Shown: piece after piece, positions 53,260 to 62,601 of the stretch | How the letters are laid out: every line of letters starts with the position of its first letter | How positions within the stretch are numbered: the stretch's first letter is position 1 | Assembly: GCF_900142375.1 (NCBI RefSeq) | Contig: NZ_FRAR01000012.1 | Coordinates: 80,007-144,006 of the forward strand | Direction of reading: 5' to 3' | Source of the DNA: Desulforamulus aeronauticus DSM 10349 | GTDB lineage: Bacteria; Bacillota; Desulfotomaculia; Desulfotomaculales; Desulfotomaculaceae | DNA length: 64,000 nt | Notes under the pieces: generated by a model | What the model was told of the DNA's origin: nothing | Seen by the model: the letters and a program-made list of their open reading frames with translations, nothing else | Database searches by the model: none | Program-made: the position numbers and the translations under genes

Positions 53260-54162
53260 ATGACCTTAACAAATGAGCAGGTAATAGAGCGGGCAAAACA
53301 ACATGGACTGGTAGTAAGAGTGGATTCCTTGAAAAACAATGAGTCAGGTCTTGATTTTCAAGTGGTGTTTGTGACGGATATTCAAGGAGAAAAATGGGTT
53401 CTGCGTATACCGAGAAGGGATGATGTGCTTTCAAGGGCAAAGAAAGAAAAGAACATTCTCGATCTTGTGGGTTCAAGGATACCTGTCCAAGTACCCCAAT
53501 GGACAATTTTTTCCGAGGAGCTAATTGCTTATAAAATGCTAAAGGGAATACCTGCTGGAACCATTGATCCGGAAGCAAAGGCGTATATCTGGGAAATAGA
53601 TGATAAAAATGTGCCTGATGTTTATCATCTATCACTTGGCAGTGCTATGGCTGGATTGCACAGTATAAATCATACAGATACTAAAAAAGCTGGCTTTGAT
53701 ACGAAGAGCCCAGAGGAATTAATACCCCACATGAAGGAGAGAATGGATAAAATCAAAGCCGCATATGGAGTTAGTGAGGAACTTTGGGATCGTTGGCAAA
53801 AGTGGCTAGCTAATGATGGACTTTGGCCCCAAAAGACAGCGTTTATCCACGGGGATCTCCATCCCGGTCATATCCTTATAGATGAGGATGCTCGTGTTAC
53901 GGGACTTATTGACTGGACAGAGGCGCATATTGATGATCCGGCTAATGATTTTGTTGTTCATTTAAATGCTTTTGGAGAGGCTGCTTTGAAAAGGTTAATA
54001 AAGGAATATCAAAAGGCTGGTGGGTATGTGTGGCCTTCTATGTTTGAGCATATTGTGGAGCTGGCAGCGGCATATCCAGTTGCTATTGCGGAGTTTGCGG
54101 TGATATCTGGTATAAAAGAGTATGAAATTTATGCTAAACAAGCACTTGGGGTAGAAAGGTAA
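53260..54162 (+). CDS. mph: Macrolide 2'-phosphotransferase-like (Mph family)
   Basis: A 300-residue aminoglycoside-phosphotransferase-fold enzyme. ESGLDFQVVFVTD, WVLRIPRRDDV with the ATP-binding Lys/Arg region, FIHGDLHPGHILID (Brenner motif with catalytic Asp) and GLIDWTEAHIDDPANDF (metal-binding Asp) match Mph(B)-type macrolide kinases closely, as far as I recall that sequence. It would inactivate macrolides by phosphorylating the 2'-hydroxyl. ATG at 53260 follows AAAGGAAG. It stands alone and has a terminator. Resistance activity is not proven. Confidence 0.85.
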   Translation: MTLTNEQVIERAKQHGLVVRVDSLKNNESGLDFQVVFVTDIQGEKWVLRIPRRDDVLSRAKKEKNILDLVGSRIPVQVPQWTIFSEELIAYKMLKGIPAGTIDPEAKAYIWEIDDKNVPDVYHLSLGSAMAGLHSINHTDTKKAGFDTKSPEELIPHMKERMDKIKAAYGVSEELWDRWQKWLANDGLWPQKTAFIHGDLHPGHILIDEDARVTGLIDWTEAHIDDPANDFVVHLNAFGEAALKRLIKEYQKAGGYVWPSMFEHIVELAAAYPVAIAEFAVISGIKEYEIYAKQALGVER

Positions 54163-54178
54163 CTCAGATAATAAATGT

Positions 54179-54213
54179 AAAACAGCGTCCATGTCAATGT
54201 GGATGCTGTTTTC
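54179..54213. terminator. Terminator between mph and CNNM gene
   Basis: AAAACAGCGTCCA and TGGATGCTGTTTT pair with one G-T; serves both convergent genes. Confidence 0.75.
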
Positions 54214-54252
54214 TATTTAAAACCCCAATTTAGAACAAACCAACCATCTTTA

Positions 54253-55569
54253 CTAATTCTCTGACGGTTGCTTTAAAAACTCCATATCAATGCGCCGGAT
54301 AGTATTTTTTTCAAGCTCAGAAATACTGAATTGAATATTTTCATAAATAACCCTTTGACCCTGTTCCGGCATCTTGTGAGATTCTTCGATAAACCAACCG
54401 CCCAGGGTAAATACTCCCTTTGCCTCTAAAGCAAGATCAAACTCCACGTTAAAATCAGCAATGGGCATTCTGGCGTCCAAAGAGTATCTGCCATCCCCTA
54501 AGTTTTCAATGGCATTCCGTTCTTCATCATGTTCGTCTTGAATTTCTCCGACAATTTCTTCCAAAATATCCTCAATGGTTAGCAACCCGGATGTGCCACC
54601 GTATTCGTCTTCCACAATAGCCATTTGCAAATGCTTTCTTTGCATCCTTTTTAAGATTTCATCAATGGGTGTCAGTTCAGTAACCACTATTGGTTGGCGT
54701 AGGGATTGCTTAAGAAAGCTCTCCATACTAAGCAACGTTAAATCCTTTAGACCACTAAAGCATAAATCCTTAGTATTAATGAAGCCAATAATCCGATCCT
54801 TATCTCCATCGCATACCGGATAACGGGCATACTTTTCCTCGGTGATTGTTTTCAAATTATCCTGCCAGGGTAAATTTGTATAGAGGCAAGTCATATCCGT
54901 CCGGGGAACCATCACCTCACCAGCTACCCGGTCGGCAAAGTGCAGAGAATTTCTTGCTAACTGTAATTCTGTTTGACTAATTTCTCCACCTTCATGACTT
55001 TGTAATAAAATCATTCTAATTTCCTCTTCTGAGTGAATTGGCTGGTGTTCAGACATGGCATGTAAGCCCATCAGCTTAATAACCTGTCGGGCGGAACCGT
55101 TTAACAACCAAATGGCTGGATACGCTATTTTATAAAATAGAATGAGGGACGGTGAGAGTGTGAGGGTAACCTGTTCTGCCCGCTGAATGGCTAGGGTCTT
55201 TGGGGCCAGTTCACCAACAACTACATGTAAAAAGGATATAGTAGCAAAACCAATGACAAAGGAGATGCCCTCAGCCACTGCCGTTGGCAGCCCAAAATAT
55301 TGAATAACAGGATTGATTAGATTGGCTACTGCCGGTTTGCCAATCCAGCCTAGGGCCAAAGCTGTAAGGGTAATACCCAATTGGCAGGCAGAAAGGTAGC
55401 CATCCAGATTATGAATAATCTTTTTGGCAGCTACGGCCTTTTTATTACCATCATGAATCAATTGTTCAATGCGAGAGTCCCGTACTTTGACGATGGCAAA
55501 CTCCGCAGCAACAAAAAAACCGCTCGCGGCAATCAGGAGAAATACCCAAAATAGGTTCAGGAGCGTCAT
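54253..55569 (-). CDS. CNNM/CorC-type protein (DUF21-CBS-CorC domains)
   Basis: A 438-residue protein. DUF21 membrane domain (1-185: FFVAAEFAIVKVRDSRI, LDGYLSACQLGITLTALALGWIG), a CBS pair (about 205-330: VMVPRTDM, TPIDEILKRMQRKHLQMAIVEDEYGGTSGLLTIEDILEEIVGEI) and a C-terminal CorC/HlyC transporter-associated domain. Members move or sense magnesium or cobalt. Complete and standard length. Confidence 0.93.
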   Translation of the reverse strand: MTLLNLFWVFLLIAASGFFVAAEFAIVKVRDSRIEQLIHDGNKKAVAAKKIIHNLDGYLSACQLGITLTALALGWIGKPAVANLINPVIQYFGLPTAVAEGISFVIGFATISFLHVVVGELAPKTLAIQRAEQVTLTLSPSLILFYKIAYPAIWLLNGSARQVIKLMGLHAMSEHQPIHSEEEIRMILLQSHEGGEISQTELQLARNSLHFADRVAGEVMVPRTDMTCLYTNLPWQDNLKTITEEKYARYPVCDGDKDRIIGFINTKDLCFSGLKDLTLLSMESFLKQSLRQPIVVTELTPIDEILKRMQRKHLQMAIVEDEYGGTSGLLTIEDILEEIVGEIQDEHDEERNAIENLGDGRYSLDARMPIADFNVEFDLALEAKGVFTLGGWFIEESHKMPEQGQRVIYENIQFSISELEKNTIRRIDMEFLKQPSEN

Positions 55570-55723
55570 CCCAATCTCAGTCCTTTCTAAAACTAGACGA
55601 TTTTTATTGTGCCTCAGAGAGCTCTTTTCTATGAAAAGGGTTTAAAGTAGTTCTTTGAACTTGCAAAAATGATTGGTTCAGTCCATAATTAATCTGTTTG
55701 AATTTTGCAAGGAGGTGTGCAGT

Positions 55724-57157
55724 ATGAAGCAGTATGATGTAATCGTGGTGGGGGCTGGCCCTGCCGGTATTTTCACCTGCTATGAGCTTGCTACTACAGC
55801 CCCGCAGCTTAAGGTGCTGCTAATAGATAAAGGGAAGGACATTTACAAGCGTGTTTGCCCTATTTTGCAAAAGAAATTGGCGAAATGTCCACCGCCCACG
55901 GTAAAAAAAGATTTTGCAGGTTGTCTGCCGGCCTGTTCCATTACAAATGGTTTTGGCGGAGCCGGAGCCTATTCTGATGGTAAATTTAATATTACTACGG
56001 AATTTGGGGGCTGGATGACAGATTACCTGCCGCCCTCCGAAGTACTGGAACTGATCAAATATGTGGATGGTATCAACATTAGGCATGGTGCTAATTCTCC
56101 GACCACCGATCCTTTAACCCCGGCTGTCAAAGATATTGAAAGAAGAGGCCTGGGGGCAGGGTTGAAACTTTTGCGAGCCCAAGTACGTCACTTAGGGACC
56201 GAACAAAACTTAGAAATTTTAAAAAATATTTTTGAGTTTCTTAAGGAACGTGTAGATATGGTTTTTGGCAGTGAAGTAGCGGATTTGCTGACAACTGCCA
56301 AGGGTGACCAATATGCTGTCGAGGGTATTATCACGAACCAAGGGGAAGAGTTTTTAGCCAAGAAAATCGTTGTGGTTCCCGGTAGAGATGGTTCTGAATG
56401 GCTGTCCGGGGTACTTCGTAAGCGCGGCTTAGAGATGATTAACAACCAGGTGGATGTAGGGGTTCGTGTGGAAACCCTGGATGCCATCATGGAAGAAATT
56501 AATGAACATCTGTATGAAGGGAAATTCATTTATCGTACCTCGGTGGGTACCACAGTAAGAACCTTTTGCAGTAACCCCTCTGGCTACGTGGTGATTGAAA
56601 ACCACAGCGGGGTGATGCTGGCGAACGGTCATGCTTATAAAGATAAAAGCCTGGGTAGTAATAACACCAACTTTGCTCTGCTGGTATCGCACAACTTTTC
56701 TTATCCCTTTAATAAACCCATTGAATATGCCAAGTCTATTTCCAGGCTGGCCAACGATTTGTCCAATGGCAGTGTGTTGGTTCAAAGATATGGTGATTTG
56801 AAAAAGGGTTGGCGGTCTACCCACAAGCGCCTGCGGGTAGGTTTTGTGGAACCTACGCTGAAAGAAGCGGAACCGGGCGATCTCAGTCTGGTGCTGCCTT
56901 ATAACACAATGAAGAGTATTATGGAAATGATTGAAGCCTTAGATAAAGTAACACCGGGCATCGCTTCGGAGCATACCCTGCTGTATGGGGTGGAGGCGAA
57001 GTTTTACTCAGCCCGACCTAAGCTAAGTGATAAATTTGAGACGGAAATATCCGGCTTATACACTGGTGGTGATGGTGCCGGTATCACCCGAGGACTGGCC
57101 CAAGCCGGGGCCTGTGGCGTAGCTATTGCCAGGGATATCATAGAAAAAGTGAATTAG
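55724..57157 (+). CDS. FAD-dependent dehydrogenase (COG2509-like)
   Basis: A 477-residue flavoprotein. VIVVGAGPAGIFTCYELA is the FAD Rossmann motif; CSITNGFGGAGAYSDGKFNI, VVVPGRDGSEWL and the C-terminal GGDGAGITRGLAQAGACGVAIARDI complete the family. ATG at 55724 follows AAGGAGG. Such proteins are predicted oxidoreductases with unknown substrate. Cys pair CPILQKKLAKCPPP is family-typical. Confidence 0.9.
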   Translation: MKQYDVIVVGAGPAGIFTCYELATTAPQLKVLLIDKGKDIYKRVCPILQKKLAKCPPPTVKKDFAGCLPACSITNGFGGAGAYSDGKFNITTEFGGWMTDYLPPSEVLELIKYVDGINIRHGANSPTTDPLTPAVKDIERRGLGAGLKLLRAQVRHLGTEQNLEILKNIFEFLKERVDMVFGSEVADLLTTAKGDQYAVEGIITNQGEEFLAKKIVVVPGRDGSEWLSGVLRKRGLEMINNQVDVGVRVETLDAIMEEINEHLYEGKFIYRTSVGTTVRTFCSNPSGYVVIENHSGVMLANGHAYKDKSLGSNNTNFALLVSHNFSYPFNKPIEYAKSISRLANDLSNGSVLVQRYGDLKKGWRSTHKRLRVGFVEPTLKEAEPGDLSLVLPYNTMKSIMEMIEALDKVTPGIASEHTLLYGVEAKFYSARPKLSDKFETEISGLYTGGDGAGITRGLAQAGACGVAIARDIIEKVN

Positions 57158-57168
57158 GATTACAAATT

Positions 57169-57204
57169 AACCACCCCTTGTTTTTCACAGGAGGTGGTTT
57201 TTTA
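57169..57204 (+). terminator. Terminator after FAD dehydrogenase
   Basis: AACCACC and GGTGGTT pair around 17 bases, followed by TTTT, 12 bases after the stop. Confidence 0.75.
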
Positions 57205-57326
57205 CAAAGATATCTGCCGTTGGTTACTTCTCATATAGTTAATAGTATAAAATATAAAAATAACCTTGATAAAATAGCGGATTGTGAATATAATTGCCGG
57301 GACAATAACATGTAGAAAGGAATACT

Positions 57327-57752
57327 ATGCAATTTAATATTGAAAATTCATTAGGTTTTCTTGTGAACCGGACCAACAAAAAAATGAAAAATGAATTTCT
57401 ACAGAATCTAAAGCCTTACGATGTTACCCCAGAACAATGGGCTTTGCTAAACCGTCTTTGGGAGGAGGAAGGGATTTCTTCGAAGGAGCTGGCTGAATTA
57501 ACCTGTAAAGATCAGCCTAACATTGCCCGCATTTTAGATAAATTAGAAAAGAAAGAGTTGATCTTTCGTCGCCCTAACCCCAGTGACAATCGCTCTTTCT
57601 TGCTTTATTTGACCGATCGGGGCAGGGAGCTGGAAGAAAAATTAATCCCTCTGGCTCTTTCCACTTTGGAAAAAGCCTTAGAGGGTATCGAAAAAGAGCA
57701 GGTGGAGGAATTAAAACTATTACTCAATCGGATTTATGCCAATTTGGAGTAA
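57327..57752 (+). CDS. MarR family transcriptional regulator
   Basis: A 141-residue winged-helix protein. VTPEQWALLNRLWEEEGISSKELAELTCKDQPNIARILDKLEKKELI is the MarR helix-turn-helix and recognition region, and NRSFLLYLTDRGRELEEKL the wing. AAAGGAAT before the ATG. It is convergent with uppP; no divergent target is evident. Confidence 0.92.
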   Translation: MQFNIENSLGFLVNRTNKKMKNEFLQNLKPYDVTPEQWALLNRLWEEEGISSKELAELTCKDQPNIARILDKLEKKELIFRRPNPSDNRSFLLYLTDRGRELEEKLIPLALSTLEKALEGIEKEQVEELKLLLNRIYANLE

Positions 57753-57782
57753 CTTTTAAAGGAGAAGGTATTCTTTTCTTTT

Positions 57783-58568
57783 TTAAAATTTACCTAAGAA
57801 TTGGGCAATTAAGATGCCAATACCCAGAATCCAAACATAAATTGAGAATATTTTTAGGGAACCTGTTTGCAAAATCTTTAGCATCCATTTAACAGCCACA
57901 TAACCTGAGATAGCGGCGGCTATGGTTCCCACCAGCAGTGGAATAAAGCCGATGGATTCTGCCTGACCGCCAGCCAGCTTGGCAGTTTGCAAGACCACTG
58001 CTCCTAAGATCGCCGGCAGGGAAACTAGGAAAGAGAAACGGGCCGCTGCCTGTTTATTGATGCCTCGAAATAAAGCACCCGCTATGGTCAGACCGGAGCG
58101 AGAAATGGCGGGCAAAATGGCTGCCCCTTGTAAAGTACCTACTATTAAGGCATCCTTAAAGGATATTTGATCCATATGTTTGGTGCCCTTTTGTTTCATA
58201 TTGTCAGCCACCCAGAGAATAACCCCGGTCACCAGGAATTCCCAGCCTACTGTTACACCGGTTTTGGAAATCTCTTCAAAGAAATCCTCAAAGGTCAAAC
58301 CAATGATGGCGGTGGGAATGGTAGCGGCTACCACCAGTAAGGATAGTTTACTAAAGGGTCGCCGAATCATATAAACAATATCCTGCCAAAAAACTACCAC
58401 CACTGCCAACAGGGTTCCCAGGTGCAGCATGGTATCCAGAAATAATCCGGCTTCAGAAAGCCCCATTAGCTTTCTGCCTAACAACAAATGTCCGGTACTG
58501 CTAATAGGGAGAAACTCAGTAAATCCCTGGACAATACCCAAAATTAACGATTTTACGATATCTTCCAT
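57783..58568 (-). CDS. uppP: Undecaprenyl-diphosphate phosphatase
   Basis: A 261-residue membrane phosphatase recycling the peptidoglycan lipid carrier, also called BacA. The first motif ILGIVQGFTEFLPISSTGHLLL and the second AAILPAISRSGLTIAGALFRG carry the catalytic Glu, His, Ser and Arg. Complete length. It also confers bacitracin tolerance when overproduced. Convergent with the MarR gene. Confidence 0.96.
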   Translation of the reverse strand: MEDIVKSLILGIVQGFTEFLPISSTGHLLLGRKLMGLSEAGLFLDTMLHLGTLLAVVVVFWQDIVYMIRRPFSKLSLLVVAATIPTAIIGLTFEDFFEEISKTGVTVGWEFLVTGVILWVADNMKQKGTKHMDQISFKDALIVGTLQGAAILPAISRSGLTIAGALFRGINKQAAARFSFLVSLPAILGAVVLQTAKLAGGQAESIGFIPLLVGTIAAAISGYVAVKWMLKILQTGSLKIFSIYVWILGIGILIAQFLGKF

Positions 58569-58732
58569 AAGTCACCTCGGTTTCATATATATCCAGACAA
58601 CAAGCTTATTATAACAAACCAAAATATTTTGTGTATAGCAAAACTACGGAATTTTATGGATAGTGAATGGTAAAAATTGCTTATTTTGTGATAAAATATA
58701 GAAAGGGATAGTACCTAAGGGGAGGTAGACGT

Positions 58733-58999
58733 TTGGGAGACCTACGGGGAGTACCCAATATTGGTAAAATTCTTGAAGAAAAACTAATTGAGGTGGGTAT
58801 TGATAGCCCGCAGGAATTGAAAAGAGTAGGCAGTCGAGAGGCGTTTCGCCGGATGAATTTACAAGGCCGAGATGGTTGTATTAATAAGTTATATGCCCTG
58901 GAAGGAGCAGTACAGGGTGTCCGATGGCATTATTTATCAGCTGAAGTTAAAAAAAGTTTACAAGAATTTTTAACTACGATAAAAAATAAACATATTTAA
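58733..58999 (+). CDS. TfoX C-terminal domain protein (helix-hairpin-helix)
   Basis: An 88-residue protein: DLRGVPNIGKILEEKLIEVGIDSPQELKRVGSREAF, a helix-hairpin-helix-like motif of the TfoX/Sxy C-terminal family, with CINKLYALEGAVQGVRW following. TTG start after GGGGAGG. Stand-alone TfoX_C proteins are common in Firmicutes; function unproven. Confidence 0.88.
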   Translation: MGDLRGVPNIGKILEEKLIEVGIDSPQELKRVGSREAFRRMNLQGRDGCINKLYALEGAVQGVRWHYLSAEVKKSLQEFLTTIKNKHI

Positions 59000-59021
59000 A
59001 AAGGAATTGAAATGGGTTTTT

Positions 59022-59066
59022 AAGATTTAAAGAGCGTTGCCAGGTGGGCAAGGCTCTTTAAATCTT
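59022..59066. terminator. Bidirectional terminator
   Basis: AAGATTTAAAGAGC and its complement, 14-bp stem, 17-base loop. The right arm reaches the stop of the convergent DUF1624 gene. Confidence 0.8.
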
Positions 59067-59745
59067 AAAATATCAGATAAAAAAATAACAGGAGCACGGG
59101 CTGATGAATGAGGTAAATTAGTAAAGAATGCTTACCAAGGGTAGACAATAGGCTGTATCTAGGTCTAAAATAAAACAGACTTTTTTTATCGTGGTAGAGA
59201 ATTTGTCCCCAGGCCACCCCATAGAGGAATAAACCAAACCAAGGCATTAATGGATAATAATCCACGGAAACGAAATCTTCTGCTGGCAGGCCCAGAGGGG
59301 CCAACCAGTTGTTACTTATGGTGATATTATCCAGGGCAATACCAGCCAGGATAATGACAGTACCCTCAAAAAGAAGTAATAGAGGCTTTTGCCGCTTAAA
59401 CAAGGGATAAAGGAGAATACTGGCCCCGAGAAAATGAAGTATGCCAAAGATGATATTTGACCCTGGGACAGTGATGGCGGTAGCAAGGGTAATGACCATA
59501 CCCCAAAGAAGTAGCTTGATGCCCCGTTTTATATTACTTCTACTTAAGGAACTGCTAATGCCGGCAATAATAATAAATAAAGTCGCGGCAGCCTTACCGA
59601 TATAATAAACAAGACCCTGGTCGTACTGAATCGGTACCTGATAAAATGCATTTAGATCATAAATAAAGTGAAATATTACCATTAGCAAGATGGCTACACC
59701 ACGTAAAAAATCAAGTTCCCATATACGAACTCTGGAAGATTTCAT
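59065..59745 (-). CDS. DUF1624 / heparan-alpha-glucosaminide acetyltransferase-like membrane protein
   Basis: About 226 residues and 7 helices. IWELDFLRGVAILLMVIFHFIYDLN at the N terminus is characteristic of the family, and ending LGKHSLLIYLIHQPVLLLF is shared by acyltransferase-3-like membrane proteins. The start ATG at 59745 is 8 bases after AAGGA. It may acylate an envelope sugar; unproven. Confidence 0.85.
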   Translation of the reverse strand: MKSSRVRIWELDFLRGVAILLMVIFHFIYDLNAFYQVPIQYDQGLVYYIGKAAATLFIIIAGISSSLSRSNIKRGIKLLLWGMVITLATAITVPGSNIIFGILHFLGASILLYPLFKRQKPLLLLFEGTVIILAGIALDNITISNNWLAPLGLPAEDFVSVDYYPLMPWFGLFLYGVAWGQILYHDKKSLFYFRPRYSLLSTLGKHSLLIYLIHQPVLLLFFYLIF

Positions 59746-59920
59746 TGGACAGATCCTTTTAAACAGAGTAGAGACTACATTAAACAACTTGCTGCCATTG
59801 GTTTATTTTACCGCACACCCGTTGTTAGATCAAATGGCAGAATGAACACTTCCCGGAATGGGAAGGCGAGTTTACGGGAATTTCTAAGACAATAGTTTAG
59901 ATAAACATAAGGAGCGGATA

Positions 59921-61099
59921 GTGGTTACTACGACAGATATTGTGGTTTTAGGAGCAGGCTACGGCGGTATTCGAGCTGCCCAGCAGTTGAGCAAGTACTT
60001 AACGGGCCGCCAGGATATTCGCATCGTGTTAATTAACCGGCAGTCCTATCATACGCTGATGACGCAACTGTATGAACCGGCTGTAGGTACTAAACAATGC
60101 AAAGATATTATAGTGCCTCTGCAAGAATTTTTGTCCGAAGAGAAGGTGTCCTTCATAGAGGGCACAGTGACAGCGATTGATATAGCAAAACGGCAGATTT
60201 TTTTAGAGGGAGAAGCTGCCCCAATTTCCTTTGCTTATCTGGTAGTTGCTTTAGGCAGCAGGACGGAGTATTTTGGGATCGAAGGGCTACAGGAATATAG
60301 CCGCAGCCTAAACGACATTCAGAGTGCTAAGGGGATTTTTAAACGGGTACAAGATATTTTATCAGATGGTACCTCTACACCAACCTTTGTGATTGGTGGC
60401 GGGGGACTTACCGGTGTGGAGTTTGCTGGTGAACTGGCAGATTATTTGAAAAGGGCGCGGGGTGAGCAAGGGGCTAAAAGCAAAGTGCTTCTTATTGAGT
60501 CAGCGAACCAACTGCTCCCTGGAATGTCCGAGGGAACTTGCCGGTATGCCAAAAGAACCCTGGAGAAATTGGGGGTAGAGGTGCTAACCGGCGTGTTGGT
60601 GAAAAAGGTAACCGATGATGCGGTGTATTTGTCTTCGGGTAAAATCATTCCCTACTCCCTGCTAATGTGGGCCGGTGGTATTAGTGGTAATTCCGTATTA
60701 AAAGATTCGGGACTACAAACAGACCCGCGGGGTAGGCTTCTGGTAAACCAATTCCTTCAATATGTGGGGGAGCCCCGTGTCTATGGGGTAGGTGACAGTG
60801 CGTTGGTAAAGGACCCTGCTACGGACCGCCCGATATTACCGACCGCTCAGGCGGCGCTGCAGCACGGGGCAGCAGCAGCTTACAATATTTACGCCGAGAT
60901 TACCGGATTACCCAAAAGAATTTACCAGCCTAGCTTTATCCTTTTGTGTATTACCATTGGTAAGAAGCAGGGGTTTGGTGAAAGTGAAAGCTTTAAAATC
61001 AAGGGGGCACCAGCAGCCTGCATAAAGAAGCTGATACCCCATAAATATTTCTATACGCTGGGAGGATTTAAACTCCTAAGGAAACGTCTATTAAAATAG
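59921..61099 (+). CDS. NAD(P)/FAD-dependent oxidoreductase, NDH-2-like
   Basis: A 392-residue flavoprotein. DIVVLGAGYGGIRAAQQLSKYL binds FAD; TFVIGGGGLTGVEFAGELADYL binds NADH; VYGVGDSA and PTAQAALQHGAAAAYNI follow as in type-II NADH dehydrogenases. The C-terminal GGFKLLRKRLLK lies near the membrane in this family. Quinone is the likely acceptor, and menA is also in the window. GTG start after AAGGAG. Confidence 0.9.
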   Translation: MVTTTDIVVLGAGYGGIRAAQQLSKYLTGRQDIRIVLINRQSYHTLMTQLYEPAVGTKQCKDIIVPLQEFLSEEKVSFIEGTVTAIDIAKRQIFLEGEAAPISFAYLVVALGSRTEYFGIEGLQEYSRSLNDIQSAKGIFKRVQDILSDGTSTPTFVIGGGGLTGVEFAGELADYLKRARGEQGAKSKVLLIESANQLLPGMSEGTCRYAKRTLEKLGVEVLTGVLVKKVTDDAVYLSSGKIIPYSLLMWAGGISGNSVLKDSGLQTDPRGRLLVNQFLQYVGEPRVYGVGDSALVKDPATDRPILPTAQAALQHGAAAAYNIYAEITGLPKRIYQPSFILLCITIGKKQGFGESESFKIKGAPAACIKKLIPHKYFYTLGGFKLLRKRLLK

Positions 61100-61174
61100 C
61101 CATTGGCCATTGGCCGTTGGCTTTTGGCTTTTTAGACCAATGGCCTCTTACTGCATTAACAACCACTTTTAGGA

Positions 61175-61777
61175 TCACTCATCAGGGTTGATGTAGGTGT
61201 TACCGTCCAGCGGGAGCAATAACTGCAACCCAGGTGTACATCCTACCAGTCCTACCAAATAGGCTGTGAAGAACTTTCCTGCTGTTAGGTTTTGGTTGGG
61301 CACTGTAAGCATCACTTCATCGGAGCTTGCTAGCTTTAACTGCAGTGTATAGGTGCCAGGGTCTATTGCCAGGTAGTCTGTCACCTCCCGATAACCTACG
61401 TTATTAAATAAGCGGAAGTTGTTAAGGATGACATCTACATTGGCTGTGAAGGGGGACAAATGAGCAAAACGTAACTTTAATTGGCCGGGGGGGATACTTT
61501 CTTTAGGGTCTGGGATTAACTGCAGTGCCAGATCCTGCAATCTGCCTACCAGAGCTAAAGTGGCAATGGTTTGAGGAGGGATAGTAATATCAGCGGTGGT
61601 AAATGGGTTAGTTCTGTTGCCTGCCGGATAGACCCTAACGTTATAGGTTCCCGGTGCCACCTCGAGGTAGTCTGTAAAATTTCGGTATGAGAGGTTTTGG
61701 GCCAATAACATATCATTGGCCAGCACATCCACAGCTGGTGCATCTGGAGATGCATTGAGGATGCGAATATTAGACAT
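61175..61777 (-). CDS. DUF4397 domain protein
   Basis: A 200-residue protein made of two similar halves: IRILNASPDAPAVDVLANDMLLAQNLSYRNFTDYLEVAPGTYNVRVY and LRFAHLSPFTANVDVILNNFRLFNNVGYREVTDYLAIDPGTYTLQL. These are DUF4397 beta-sandwich repeats, usually surface or spore-associated in Firmicutes. No signal peptide here. Function not known. Confidence 0.9.
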   Translation of the reverse strand: MSNIRILNASPDAPAVDVLANDMLLAQNLSYRNFTDYLEVAPGTYNVRVYPAGNRTNPFTTADITIPPQTIATLALVGRLQDLALQLIPDPKESIPPGQLKLRFAHLSPFTANVDVILNNFRLFNNVGYREVTDYLAIDPGTYTLQLKLASSDEVMLTVPNQNLTAGKFFTAYLVGLVGCTPGLQLLLPLDGNTYINPDE

Positions 61778-61908
61778 GGTATCACACCTTTCCCTATGCT
61801 AAGAAATAGTAATGTGTTCCTTTTATAGCATATGATTGATAGGGATTTAGTGATTCACTGAATCCGTTTTTTGCATATCGAAAAGTATACAGCTTCCCTT
61901 GGACAAAT

Positions 61909-61943
61909 AAAAAGCTGCAGGCTTATTTCAGCCTGAAGCTTTT
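61909..61943. terminator. Hairpin terminator between two minus-strand genes
   Basis: AAAAGCTGCAGGCT and AGCCTGAAGCTTTT pair with one mismatch around six bases. It ends the upstream membrane gene transcript. Confidence 0.7.
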
Positions 61944-61994
61944 CATTCCCGGAGATGGTGTTTATCCACTATGAATAAGGCCTAAGATGGGAAA

Positions 61995-62468
61995 CTAAAG
62001 TTGGATAACGGCTTTGTTGTTTCTGATGGCGAAAACAAAGATAGCATACATAAAGGGTAGGAGAAAGGCAACAATTGTCATTACAACAGCATGGGGAGTA
62101 TATTTTTTAAACAGGGTATAGGTTACAATAATATAAAAGAGGAGGTAAAGTACGCCTGCTATGGTTGTAAGGAACGGGATCCCGGTCAAAATGCCATAAA
62201 TAACTGGTGCAAGCAACAATACCCACTCCAGGTGTGGCACAACCCAACTACCAATCTTTACCTCCTTGACGACTTTTCCCAGTATATAATACTGCACAAT
62301 GGGAATGAAGGCTAGCCAACTGTTCTCTACATTGGCCCGCTGGGCCAATTTGTAAAGTCCGTAACTGAACAATAAGTAGAGGCCGCCCAGAGCGAAAAAG
62401 GTAACCACCAAGGTAATACCACTGATCGCCAAGAGCATCCCCAGGATTCCAACCGCGGACATAGACAT
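61995..62468 (-). CDS. Small membrane protein of unknown function (DUF5684-like)
   Basis: A 157-residue protein with four to five helices: ITLVVTFFALGGLYLLFSYGLYKLA, the soluble stretch RANVENSWLAFIPIVQYYILGKV, then helices to the end. This NSWLAFIPIVQYYILGKV pattern is recognisable from Firmicute membrane proteins of unknown function. AGGAAG before the ATG. Confidence 0.75.
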   Translation of the reverse strand: MSMSAVGILGMLLAISGITLVVTFFALGGLYLLFSYGLYKLAQRANVENSWLAFIPIVQYYILGKVVKEVKIGSWVVPHLEWVLLLAPVIYGILTGIPFLTTIAGVLYLLFYIIVTYTLFKKYTPHAVVMTIVAFLLPFMYAIFVFAIRNNKAVIQL

Positions 62469-62601
62469 CTTCCTTTCGACAAAATAAATTCCCTACTCCG
62501 GGATAAACCCATAGGCCTTTATTTTCCAGAATATGTTTAAAGAGGTCATCTTGACCCTGTAAATAGAACAAAATAAAATCAAATCAAAGGTTAAAAAGCG
62601 G

